Part shown: piece after piece, positions 1 through 10,000 of the stretch | Layout of the letters: each line of letters starts with the position of its first letter | Numbering within the stretch: position 1 is the stretch's first letter | Assembly (NCBI RefSeq): GCF_038051995.1 | Contig: NZ_CP150290.1 | Coordinates: 3,338,001-3,402,000 of the forward strand | Reading direction: 5' to 3' | Source of the DNA: Paenibacillus sp. FSL H8-0537 | GTDB taxonomy: Bacteria; Bacillota; Bacilli; Paenibacillales; Paenibacillaceae | Length of the DNA: 64,000 bases | The notes under the pieces: generated by a model | Database searches by the model: none | Told to the model about the DNA's origin: nothing | The model's input: the letters and a program-made list of their open reading frames with translations, nothing else | Translations under genes and position numbers: made by a program

Positions 1-2
1 CG

Positions 3-3000
3 CCAAATCCGGCCGCACAGACTGACGTTATAACGCGGGCGTGGGAGAAGGCGGGCATTCATCCGGAGTCGATCGCCTTTTTTGAAGCACATGGCACAGG
101 TACTGCTCTTGGCGATCCGATTGAAATCAGCGGCTTGAAGCAGGCAATCGAGTCTTATACGGACAAGAAGCAGTTTTGTGCAATCGGTTCTGTAAAGTCG
201 AACATCGGCCATCTAAACGAAGGGGCCGGAATGGCCTCCATTATTAAATCGGTCATGGCGCTCAAGCATCGGGTAATACCGCCGACGCTCTACTTCCAAA
301 CGCCAAATCCAAAAATCGACCTGCATGATTCTCCGCTGTTCATCAACGCCCAATCAAGAAAATGGGAAAATGAAGAGCAGCCCATGAGATGCGCGGTCAG
401 CTCTTTTGGCCTAAGCGGCACGAACTGTCACATGATTATTGAGGAGTACACACCGGAGGTTGCTGAATCTGAAGAGGAAGAGAAGCGGCAATCACCGCCT
501 CAAATATTGACTTTATCAGCGGCCAGCAGAGAATCGCTTAGAAGGTTGACCCGACATTATGCCGACCGCTTTATGAATGGCGCTGCCGGGACACTTGCTG
601 ACATATGTTATACGGCGAATACAGGGAGAGGACATTACTCTCACCGCCTTGCCCTTATTGTCTCTGATGGGGCTGACCTGACCGGCAAGCTGAAGCATTT
701 GGCCGAGCAGGAGACATTCAGCTCGCTTTCAGCGGAAGGTGTTTATTACGGCGAATACCGGGCGGTAAGCGACGAGCGCAGTATTCGCAGCCCAGGCGAC
801 ATTACAGAGGCGAGAAAAAGCGAGCTCGGACGAGAAGGCGAGCAAGCCGTCTTGGCGTTGGAAAATGCACCGGTGGCATCTCGTACCGAAGCACTGGAGC
901 AGCTTTGCCAGCTTTATGTGCAGGGTGCAGATATCCCGTGGGAGCAGCTCTATGCTGAACAGCCGCACGCCAAAGTTCAACTGCCGGTTTATCCGTTCGA
1001 GCGGACGAAATGCTGGGCGGACTTCCCTAAATATGCGAAGCAAGCCTTGCTCCATGCTGCTTCTGCTGACACTGCTGTCGTAACGGATAAGCTGCCATCT
1101 GCCTTTACGATGAGCTGGAAACAGCAGGAACGATTAGTGGTTTCAGCGGCCAAGCCCGCTGGTGGTATCACAGTCATCGTCAAGGACAGCGAAGGCTTTG
1201 CTGACCGTTTGGCCAGCGCATTAAGAAATCAGGGCAGGCAGGTGCTCATAGCGCAGACCCCTGATTGGTCCATTACCGAGGAGATGACTGCGGTAGAAGG
1301 GAGAATGCTAGATTGCTATAGCCAGCTTTTGCAGGAGGCAGCGGAGCAAGGAATTGCTCAAATCATCCATTGCGGCAGCCTGACGAGAAGCAGTATATCC
1401 AGCATAGAAGAGCTGAAAGTAAGCCAGCATAGAGGCGCAATGAGCTTGTTCCTGATTATGAAGGCGTGGGCAGCATGCGGTTTTGAGCAAGCTGCGGAAA
1501 TGATCGTGCTGACTGAAAATGCCTGCCGCATTACAGGGGCAGAACAGCAGCTTCGGCCCGAAAATGCTCCACTGCTTGGGCTAGCCAAAGCACTCTCCAA
1601 AGAGCATTCGAATATAAGCTGCCGCAGCATCGACATGGACGAAGAGCTGAAGCTGGAGGATGTTTTATCTGAATTATCGATAAATTCAGACGCCAGACTC
1701 GTTGCTTTTCGAAACGGTACTCGTTATGTCGAGATATTTGAGCCATGCAGCAGTCTAAATACGCCTAGCGGCGAGGAACTGACTGTTCAAGCAGGAGGCG
1801 TCTATCTCATAACGGGCGGCACAGGCGGAATAGGACTTGAGACGGCAAAATGGCTAAGCACCAAAGGCCGCATAAAGCTGGTCCTAGTCAATCGTTCCGA
1901 ACTGCCTGATCGGCGGACGTGGGATGGCATTTTGCTGCAAAACGAGGATCACAAGCTGTGCGAGAAAATAGCAGGCATTCGAGAGATCGAAGCTAGTGGC
2001 TCAGAAGTGATTGTATATCGCTCTGATGTATCCCATTACGATGAAACCGCAGCGATGCTGGAAGATATCCGGCTAACGCACGGGGAAATCAAAGGAATCG
2101 TACATGGCGCAGGTATAGCACGTACCGAGTCCATAATGGATAAGAGCTTGGATACGTTTGAGCAAGTCATCAGTGCCAAAATCTACGGCACATGGCTGCT
2201 GGATCAGCTGACTCAGCAGGATCGTCTCGATTTCTTCATTATGTATTCCTCTATTGCGACGATGTTCGAGACGGGCTATCAAAGCGACTATCTGGCGGCA
2301 AACGCCTATCTTGATGCCTATAGTACAGCGCCATCAAGCGATGGAAGACGAAGGTTGACGATTAATTGGACGACATGGCAAGGCAAGGGCATGGCTTCTG
2401 ATCAAAATTTTCAGGCGGATACGATTTTTAAAACGATACAGGCTGCCCGTGCGATGGAGCTGCTGGACCTTGTTTGGTGCACGCCGCAAAGCAGAGTGCT
2501 GATCGGGGAACTGCATTTGGAGAGCAGAATGGCGTTGTGGCTGCATAACTATGCGGTTCAATTGTCAGATGACATTATGACAAGCCTTGAGGCGTTGAAC
2601 GAACGTCTGGCGCAAGCGCCGGATAGATCATCTAAGTCTGCCGGATATGCAGCTGTTACGCTGATCGGAAGCGAGCATGATGCGTTCAGCGATACCGAGC
2701 GGCAGGTTGCCGAGGCTTGCAAAGGCGTGCTCGGATTTACCGAAATCGACATCCATGAAAGCTTTTTCGAAATGGGTGCTGACTCGCTAATGATTCGGCA
2801 GATTTATCAGAAGCTTTCGCAGCTGTACACCGAAGAAGTTGTCATTACCGATATGTTCGAGTACCCGACGGTTCATAAGCTGGCTAAGCATATCGAACGG
2901 CGGCAAGCAGGGATGGACACGGCAGCTGCCCCGATAAACAATCGGACGGTACTGCAGGATGACGAATTAAACCGGATGTTTGACGAGCTTGATAATGGGG

Positions 3001-3050
3001 CGCTCGATCTTGAACAGGTGCTCTCCAAGCTTGGCTCCAAAGAGAGGTGA
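3..3050 (+). CDS. AT-less polyketide synthase module (partial KS)-KR-ACP, 5' end outside window
   Basis: This is the 3' part of a modular type I polyketide synthase; the frame is open to the left edge, leaving about 1015 residues. The C-terminal KS part shows the second and third catalytic positions (EAHGTGT, then KSNIGH). A KS-flanking linker follows, with CYTANTGRGHYSHR and later LPVYPFERTKCW, but no GHSxGE acyltransferase lies between them. A two-part ketoreductase follows with GGTGGIG near residue 602 and the Ser-Tyr-Asn catalytic set (YSSIATM, then SDYLAANAY). The ACP carries GADSL with the phosphopantetheine serine near residue 928. No dehydratase, enoylreductase or methyltransferase motif is seen, so a beta-hydroxyl should remain. 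The acidic helical tail (DDELNRMFDELDNG) looks like a docking helix. Its stop lies 4 nt before the next gene. Confidence 0.93.
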   Translation, partial: PNPAAQTDVITRAWEKAGIHPESIAFFEAHGTGTALGDPIEISGLKQAIESYTDKKQFCAIGSVKSNIGHLNEGAGMASIIKSVMALKHRVIPPTLYFQTPNPKIDLHDSPLFINAQSRKWENEEQPMRCAVSSFGLSGTNCHMIIEEYTPEVAESEEEEKRQSPPQILTLSAASRESLRRLTRHYADRFMNGAAGTLADICYTANTGRGHYSHRLALIVSDGADLTGKLKHLAEQETFSSLSAEGVYYGEYRAVSDERSIRSPGDITEARKSELGREGEQAVLALENAPVASRTEALEQLCQLYVQGADIPWEQLYAEQPHAKVQLPVYPFERTKCWADFPKYAKQALLHAASADTAVVTDKLPSAFTMSWKQQERLVVSAAKPAGGITVIVKDSEGFADRLASALRNQGRQVLIAQTPDWSITEEMTAVEGRMLDCYSQLLQEAAEQGIAQIIHCGSLTRSSISSIEELKVSQHRGAMSLFLIMKAWAACGFEQAAEMIVLTENACRITGAEQQLRPENAPLLGLAKALSKEHSNISCRSIDMDEELKLEDVLSELSINSDARLVAFRNGTRYVEIFEPCSSLNTPSGEELTVQAGGVYLITGGTGGIGLETAKWLSTKGRIKLVLVNRSELPDRRTWDGILLQNEDHKLCEKIAGIREIEASGSEVIVYRSDVSHYDETAAMLEDIRLTHGEIKGIVHGAGIARTESIMDKSLDTFEQVISAKIYGTWLLDQLTQQDRLDFFIMYSSIATMFETGYQSDYLAANAYLDAYSTAPSSDGRRRLTINWTTWQGKGMASDQNFQADTIFKTIQAARAMELLDLVWCTPQSRVLIGELHLESRMALWLHNYAVQLSDDIMTSLEALNERLAQAPDRSSKSAGYAAVTLIGSEHDAFSDTERQVAEACKGVLGFTEIDIHESFFEMGADSLMIRQIYQKLSQLYTEEVVITDMFEYPTVHKLAKHIERRQAGMDTAAAPINNRTVLQDDELNRMFDELDNGALDLEQVLSKLGSKER

Positions 3051-3054
3051 GAAT

Positions 3055-6000
3055 ATGGACAAGGCGTACAAATATTTGGTGCAGGGTGTTCAGGACAAAA
3101 AGATCGACAGGCAGGTAGCCATTGACTTGATTAAGCTGCTCGAAACAGAAGCGGTAACGGATGCCGGCGATATTGCGATTATCGGCATGGCTGCCAAACT
3201 CCCGTCTGCGAGCACGATAGAGGAATTTTGGGAAGTTGTCGAAAGCGGCGTTGATTGCATTACCGGCTTTCCAGAAACGCGCAGCAGCGATATTAGCCGC
3301 TACCTTCGATTCAAGGGGGTGCCCGAGGAGGAAATCCGTTATAACAAAAGCGCTTATTTGCCGGAAATCGATAAATTTGATTATAAGTTTTTTAAGTTGT
3401 CCCCTCGTGAAGCAAGCTTGATGGACCCGTGCCAGAGAATGTTTCTGGAGACAAGCTGGCAGGCCGTTGAGGATGCGGGCTACGGAGGAAGCAGGCTGGA
3501 GGGCTCAAAGACAGGCGTGTTCGTCGGCTATGCCAGCAATTATAGGGACATGTACGCCAAGATGATTGAGGACATTGATCCTACTGCGCTTTCGATTGGT
3601 TTGGTCGGAAACTTGAACGCCGTCATCTCTGGCAGAATTTCTTATTTGCTCGATTTGAAGGGGACAAGCATGGTCATTGATACGGCTTGCTCCTCCTCGC
3701 TTGTTGCGATAGATTCGGCCTGCCAGGCGCTGCGCAGCCGCACTTGCGAAATGGCAATTGCTGGCGGCATCAACATTAATACGGTGCCGCTCAGCAAGGA
3801 CTATATGCAGACCGGCATCGAATCGACCGACGGGGTGTCGCGGACGTTCGATAACCATTCGAACGGTTCTGGGGTAGGGGAAGGCATTGGCGCAATCGTG
3901 CTGAAGCCGCTAAAGGACGCCTTGAGAGATAAGGATGTCATCTATGCGGTCATTAAAGGGAGCGCCACCAATCAGGATGGAAGGTCCGCAGGACTTACCG
4001 CGCCAAACCCGCAAGCACAGACAGATGTTATTTTGCAGGCGTGGGAAAACGCCGGCATCGACCCGGAAACGATTGCTTATATTGAGACTCACGGTACCGG
4101 CACCAATTTGGGAGATCCGATTGAAATTCAAGGCATTCATTCGGCTTTCCGCAGGCATACGGGCAAAAAACAATTTTGCGCGGTCAGCTCTGTGAAAACG
4201 AATATTGGTCATTTAAGCGAGGCTGCTGGCATCGTAAGCGTCATAAAAGCCGTGATGGCTTTGCGGACAAAGCAGCTGCCGCCTTCGATCCATTTTAACC
4301 ATCCGAATCGGTCTATACCGTTTGAAGACTCGCCGGTGTACGTAAGCGCAAAGCTGCGTGCTTGGGAAACGGATGGAGGACCGCGAAGATGCGGGGTAAG
4401 CGCCTTCGGCATCAGTGGAACGAACTGCCACGTTGTACTGGAGGAGGCTCCTGCACAAGCAGTCTCGGAGCAAAAGTCTGTGGCACCACGTTTGTTCACA
4501 TTATCTGCCAAGTCGGAACAAGTACTGCTTGAATTAATTAGCCTCTATTCGGACTATTTGGCGCATAACGACCAGCTGAATTTAGATGAGGTTTGCTATA
4601 CCGCAAATTCTGGCAGAGGCCATTACTCGCATAGGTTAGCGCTGCTTCCGTCAAGTATAGCGGATTTGCGGGACAAGCTCTTCAGTGCTCGTCTTGATGA
4701 AAGTGAAGGAGCGATATATTACGGGGCTCACCGGCTCATTGATTCCTCTAAGGAGGCGCTTGAAGCAAACGACTTGAAGGTGAAGGATCAGGAACGGCTA
4801 AGCGCAGAGGCGGCGGCTATAATAGCTGCTTACTGGGCTGAGCCGGATGCGCCGAGCAGCCTAATCGAGCAAGTAGCAGGGCTGTATGTCAAAGGCGCCG
4901 ATGTGGATTGGGATTTGCTGGCTGGAGAAGTGAAGCCCTCAAAGGCAACGCTTCCTGCGTACCCTTTCGAGCGGAGCAGATGCTGGATCGATGCCCCGCT
5001 GCAGCAGCAAGTACAGTCCCCAGAAGAAGAAGAGCGTGGTCTATTTTACGGGTTTAACTGGAGAGCCGAGCAGCTGTCAGAGGATGCGGAGCGCGCACAA
5101 ATGGCCGATGTGCTCATTATCGAGGACGAATTCCGTCCACCGTTTGTGCAGGCGACGATTGACAAGCTGCGGGAGCAAGGGCGAAATGTCATCGTAGCTT
5201 CCCTTGGGAGTAGCTTTGAGAGGATTGAAGCTAACCACTATACGCTTACGAGCAGTGAAGGCGATTACGACAAGCTGATGGCTGACCTGCTGGGGCGTCC
5301 CGTTACCCATATTTTGCATATGTGCGGACTATCCGAAAGGCTTGCTGCCGAAACGCTGGAGCAGCTGGAGCAAAGCCAGCAGTACGGGATATACAGCCTG
5401 CTCTATTTAACAAGATCGCTCATGAGGCACGACCCAAGATCAAAACGGCATATGCTGTTGTTTACGAAGCTGCTGCATGCGGCAACGGGGCAGGAAGCTG
5501 AATTAAGTCCTGAATGGGCAACGCTCGTTGGCTTAGGGAAAGTTATTCCACAGGAGTTTGCGCAAATCGCATGCAAAGCGGTTGATATTGACGACTTCAC
5601 ACAAGTGGAGGCCATCTGGCCGGAATTGGAGCATTTTACGAAGCAATATCACGTGTCTTACCGCGAAGGCTGTCGGTATACGGAGGAGTACGGCCCGATA
5701 GATCCGCTCAAGCTGGAGGAAGTTAGGGCGGAAATTCGCGATACCGGGGTTTACCTCATAACGGGCGGCACCGGAGGCATTGGGCTTGAAAACGCCAAGT
5801 ATTTGGCCTCCAAGACAAATGTGAATGTTGCCCTTGTGAACCGTTCCCAGCTTCCTCCGAGGGAGGAGTGGGAAGCCGTTATTGCAGGCGGCGAGGACGC
5901 GGATACGATTCGTAAAATACAGAAGCTCCAGGAAATTGAAGCGCTGGGCGGCCGTATTACGCTCCATAGCGTAGATATAGCGGACTATGCAGCGATGGCG

Positions 6001-7059
6001 GCTCTCATCGGCGGGCTAAGGGAAGAGTTTGGACGAATTAACGGCATTATTCACGGTGCTGGTATAGCTGGTGCGGGCTATTTGTTCAAGAAGGATTTGA
6101 ACATCTTCAAAAACGTGCTGCAGCCGAAAGTGGCGGGAACCTGGATATTGGATAGGCTTACCCGGCAAGATCAGCTCGACTTCTTCATTATGCACTCATC
6201 GGGCGTTTCGATGGTTGGAGAAGCTGGGCAGGGGGACTACGTTTCAGGAAACGCATATTTGGATGCTTTTGCTGCCTACAGGAGAAAAGAGGAGCGCCAT
6301 GCGCTGGCGTTAAACTGGGTTTCCTGGAAGGAGGCGGGCATGTCCGTCCGCTTCGGCATTAACGTCGATTCCTTCTATAAGGCGCTACCTACCGTGCAAG
6401 CCATTGAAAGCATGGATATGGCGCTGCAGCGGAATATGACGAGGGTGCTCATCGGAGAAATGAACGAAAGTCCAGAATATTTGTCCTTGCTGATGGCATT
6501 TCCATTTGATTTAACGGAAGAGCTGAATGATCGGGTCAGCCGCTTGTTAAACGGAAATTTCGAACAGGAAGGGCATAAGATCATCTCCAATGGAAATTAT
6601 GATGCCGCTATGCTCGACCAAGGCAGGCTGATTATTTTACCGAAAGGCAACAGCCCCGTGAGCAACAGCTCCAAGCCTTCGAAAGCCGAGCTTCGGGGCA
6701 AGCAGGGAGACGGCTATAATGCGGTCGAGCAGGAGGTAGCCAATATATTCAGCACCATTCTTGGCTATCCGGAAATCGACATCCATGATACTTTGTTCGA
6801 GCTCGGCGGGGACTCGCTGCTGCTGATGAGAATCCATAAATTGATTGAGACGGAGTATCCGGGCAAGGTGACGATCACCGACATGTTCGAGTTCCCTTCC
6901 GTTCAGCGGCTGGCGCAGCATATTAACAAAGAAGAGCAAGAGCAGCCAGTGGCTGCAGCTGCCAGTGACGTTCGTCAGGAAGCAAGGGACATATTCGAGA
7001 AGCTTGCGGAAGGCAATATGAGTCTGGAAGAAGCCATTCACGTTATTGAAGATCTGTAG
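3055..7059 (+). CDS. AT-less polyketide synthase, one module KS-KR-ACP
   Basis: A 1334-residue single-module synthase. I chose ATG 3055 because GAGAGGTGAG lies just upstream; the frame also opens further upstream inside the previous gene. Order: N-terminal docking helices (residues 1-35), KS with DTACSSS (Cys212), ETHGTGT and KTNIGH, an AT-type linker without an AT, KR with GGTGGIG near residue 905 and catalytic Ser-Tyr-Asn (HSSGVSM, GDYVSGNAY), ACP with GGDSL (Ser1254), and a C-terminal helix that probably docks onto the next protein. The KR lacks the aspartate that follows HGAGI in B-type ketoreductases (it reads HGAGIAGAG), so A-type stereochemistry is inferred. It adds one extender unit and reduces it to the beta-hydroxyl. 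The extender must be supplied in trans, plausibly by the acyltransferase at 27481. Confidence 0.94.
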   Translation: MDKAYKYLVQGVQDKKIDRQVAIDLIKLLETEAVTDAGDIAIIGMAAKLPSASTIEEFWEVVESGVDCITGFPETRSSDISRYLRFKGVPEEEIRYNKSAYLPEIDKFDYKFFKLSPREASLMDPCQRMFLETSWQAVEDAGYGGSRLEGSKTGVFVGYASNYRDMYAKMIEDIDPTALSIGLVGNLNAVISGRISYLLDLKGTSMVIDTACSSSLVAIDSACQALRSRTCEMAIAGGININTVPLSKDYMQTGIESTDGVSRTFDNHSNGSGVGEGIGAIVLKPLKDALRDKDVIYAVIKGSATNQDGRSAGLTAPNPQAQTDVILQAWENAGIDPETIAYIETHGTGTNLGDPIEIQGIHSAFRRHTGKKQFCAVSSVKTNIGHLSEAAGIVSVIKAVMALRTKQLPPSIHFNHPNRSIPFEDSPVYVSAKLRAWETDGGPRRCGVSAFGISGTNCHVVLEEAPAQAVSEQKSVAPRLFTLSAKSEQVLLELISLYSDYLAHNDQLNLDEVCYTANSGRGHYSHRLALLPSSIADLRDKLFSARLDESEGAIYYGAHRLIDSSKEALEANDLKVKDQERLSAEAAAIIAAYWAEPDAPSSLIEQVAGLYVKGADVDWDLLAGEVKPSKATLPAYPFERSRCWIDAPLQQQVQSPEEEERGLFYGFNWRAEQLSEDAERAQMADVLIIEDEFRPPFVQATIDKLREQGRNVIVASLGSSFERIEANHYTLTSSEGDYDKLMADLLGRPVTHILHMCGLSERLAAETLEQLEQSQQYGIYSLLYLTRSLMRHDPRSKRHMLLFTKLLHAATGQEAELSPEWATLVGLGKVIPQEFAQIACKAVDIDDFTQVEAIWPELEHFTKQYHVSYREGCRYTEEYGPIDPLKLEEVRAEIRDTGVYLITGGTGGIGLENAKYLASKTNVNVALVNRSQLPPREEWEAVIAGGEDADTIRKIQKLQEIEALGGRITLHSVDIADYAAMAALIGGLREEFGRINGIIHGAGIAGAGYLFKKDLNIFKNVLQPKVAGTWILDRLTRQDQLDFFIMHSSGVSMVGEAGQGDYVSGNAYLDAFAAYRRKEERHALALNWVSWKEAGMSVRFGINVDSFYKALPTVQAIESMDMALQRNMTRVLIGEMNESPEYLSLLMAFPFDLTEELNDRVSRLLNGNFEQEGHKIISNGNYDAAMLDQGRLIILPKGNSPVSNSSKPSKAELRGKQGDGYNAVEQEVANIFSTILGYPEIDIHDTLFELGGDSLLLMRIHKLIETEYPGKVTITDMFEFPSVQRLAQHINKEEQEQPVAAAASDVRQEARDIFEKLAEGNMSLEEAIHVIEDL

Positions 7060-7074
7060 GAAAAGAGGAGAATC

Positions 7075-10000
7075 GTGCAGAACAATATTTTTACATTTAT
7101 CGTGAATCAGACGACAAGCGGCAACATCGACAAGGAAACGGCTGTTGAGATGATTGCCATGCTGAAGCAGGGCGGAGCAAAGGTGCAGGATGACATCGCC
7201 ATAATCGGGATGTCTGCCAGGCTGCCGGGAGCCCAGGATATCCATGAATACTGGAACAATATTGAAAATGGGATAGATACGGTCAAGCAAATTCCGCAAA
7301 ACCGTAAAAATGACACCGACGACTATATCAAGTTCAAGCAGCTTGATCAGGATAAAATCATTTATCCAGAATATGGTTATTTAGAGGATATTGACGGCTT
7401 TGATTATGAGTTTTTCCGCATGTCGCCAAGGGAAGCAAGCTTAACTGATCCGCATCAGCGTATTTTTCTGGAGCAGGCGTGGAAGGCAATTGAGGATGCC
7501 GGCTACGGTGGCGATAGACTGACAGGCAGCAAAACCGGCGTTTATCTCGGCTATACGCAAAGCCCGAAGGATCTGTATTGCAAAATGATTATGGATATTG
7601 ATCCGACCTTGATACCGATTGCAACGGTGGGCAATATGCAGGCGATGGCGGCGACCCGCATCTCCTATTTGTTGAATTTGAAAGGGCCTGCACTTGTGGT
7701 AGATACGGCTTGCTCGTCGGCATTAGTAGCCATTGAGCTTGCCTGCCAAGCTATCAAGACAGGGCAATGCGATCAAGCTATCGCCGGCGGGATTAAGCTG
7801 AATATTATTCCAGTCGATGATGAAAACATTCGCATCGGCATTGAGTCGGGCGATTGGAGAACCCGGGCGTTTGACGATACGGCTGACGGATCGGGAGTTG
7901 GCGAAGGTGCTGGCGCATTGCTGCTTAAGCCTCTCAAGAAGGCGCTTAAGGACGGAGATCATATTTATGCCGTCATTAAAGGCAATGCCGCCAATCATGA
8001 CGGCCAGACAGCAGGTATAACCGTGCCGAATCCGGCGTCACAAACCTCGGTCATCCAGCAGGCGTGGGAAGAATCGGGCATCGACCCGGAGACGCTTGAT
8101 TATATTGAAACACACGGAACAGGCACGATTCTCGGTGATCCGATTGAAATTAGAGGCATTGAAGGCGCCTTTAAAAAATATACGAATAAAAAGCAGTTTT
8201 GCGCAATCAGCTCCGTCAAGACGAATATCGGACATTTAAGCGAGGCTGCAGGCATCGCGAGTATTGTCAAAATGGCGTTGTCGCTGAAATATAAGAAGCT
8301 GCCGCCAACGATCTATTTTCAAAAGCCGCATTCCTCTATCTCCTTCACGGATTCGCCTTTGTATGTCAATACGAAGCTTCGTGATTGGGAAACGGACGGG
8401 CATCCAAGACGAGGCGGGGTTAGCGGATTTGGCATGAGCGGCACGAACTGCCATCTTGTGCTGGAGGAAGCGCCAGAGCAAGCGAATGCAGAACCTTCGT
8501 CTGCGGGGCCAGAGGTGTTTACACTCTCGGCGAGAAGCAGCAAAGCGCTGCGGGAACTGCTGCAGCTGTACGATGAATATTTGCAGCAAAGCGGCGGTAA
8601 TTCAACGCTTTCTAATATATGCTTCACGGCCAATACTGGTCGCAGTACCTACGCATACCGCCTTGCGCTAATGGCTGCTGATTTGGACGATTTGCATGTG
8701 AAAATCCGTGCTTGCTTGGAAGCTGATCTGGAGTCTTTTACGGCCCCATGGGCCTTCTATGGATTCCACCGTGTAGCCCGTGCCAACGCAGCGCCGAAAC
8801 CAGGTGAAATCGATGAACAGGAGAAGCGCCATCTTGGCGGTGAGGCAGCGCAGCATTTAGAGAGCTGGATTGCATCTGGAAAATTGGATGAGCAGTCGCT
8901 TCACTCGCTTTGCTCCACTTATGCAAGCGGCGGCGATGTCAACTGGACCGAGCTTTATGAGGGAGAACGGAGACTGCGCGTCAGCCTGCCGACCTATGCG
9001 CTGCAAAATGCGCGCTGCTGGCTGGACTTTCCCGAGCTGGAAGCGTCAGAGGAAACGAAGGAGGATGGTCTTTACTTCGCGCCTGTATGGACGAAAGAGG
9101 AGCGTTCTGCCAAATCCGGAGAAGCTTTGACTGGTGCTGTCCTACTCATTGGTGGAGCAGGCGACAGCAAGCAAATGGCTGAAGCCCTGGAGGCAGCGTA
9201 TGCAGGGGAACAGAGGGATACGATTCAGGTTTCGCTAGGAGAGGAATACATCCAGCATCATTCTGGCGCTTATACCATCCGCAACACGCAAGGCGATTAT
9301 ATTAGGCTTTTCGAAGACATTGGAGCGGGGACACTTCAGCAAATTGTCCATATGCTCAATTTGGATAGCAGCGGGCCAATCGACAGCGTAGAGCAGTTGG
9401 ATGAGAGTCAAAAACGCGGACTATACAGCCTCTTCTATCTGTATAAGGCTTGGCTGCATACAAACGGAAAGCAGCAGCTTGACGTTGTTCTCCTAACAGA
9501 CAGTGCCCAAGAAGTGAGCGGTGTGGAGACGCACATTCGTCCGGAACACGCGACCGCTATTGGCTTCGGCAAGGTTGTGAGCAAGGAGCATCCGCAGTTC
9601 AACGTTCGAAGCATTGATAGGGATCAGGAAACAGATGCGGGGCAGCTGAAGGAAGAGATTATGTATGGCACAGGTTCATCGCCTTATGCTGTTGCTTTCC
9701 GCGCAGGCAGCCGCTATATCGAGCAATTTGCTCAAATGGAGCTTGATCGCATGGCCGATGAGCCTGTAGCGATTAAGGAGCAGGGCGTTTATCTCATTAC
9801 GGGAGGAACTGGAGGAATCGGCCTTGAGGTTGCCAAGTCGCTAGCCGCACGTGCAGCTTCTGTCAATCTGGTCCTCGTAAACCGGTCGGCGATGCCTGAT
9901 CGGGAGCAATGGGATGCGATTGCTCAGACGGGGACGGATCTGCCGTCAATTCACAAGATTAACGCCATTCGCGAGTTGGAAGCAGCTGGAGCACAGATTA

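Noticed and set aside
430..1040. Possible acyltransferase domain between KS and KR of each module
   Set aside because: Only flanking linker motifs are present; no GHSxGE or downstream histidine motif occurs between them in any of the five modules.
6637..7299. Minus-strand open frame of 220 codons across the junction of two synthase genes
   Set aside because: It overlaps the ACP of one gene and the start of the next, both clearly coding on the plus strand; no domain is seen.
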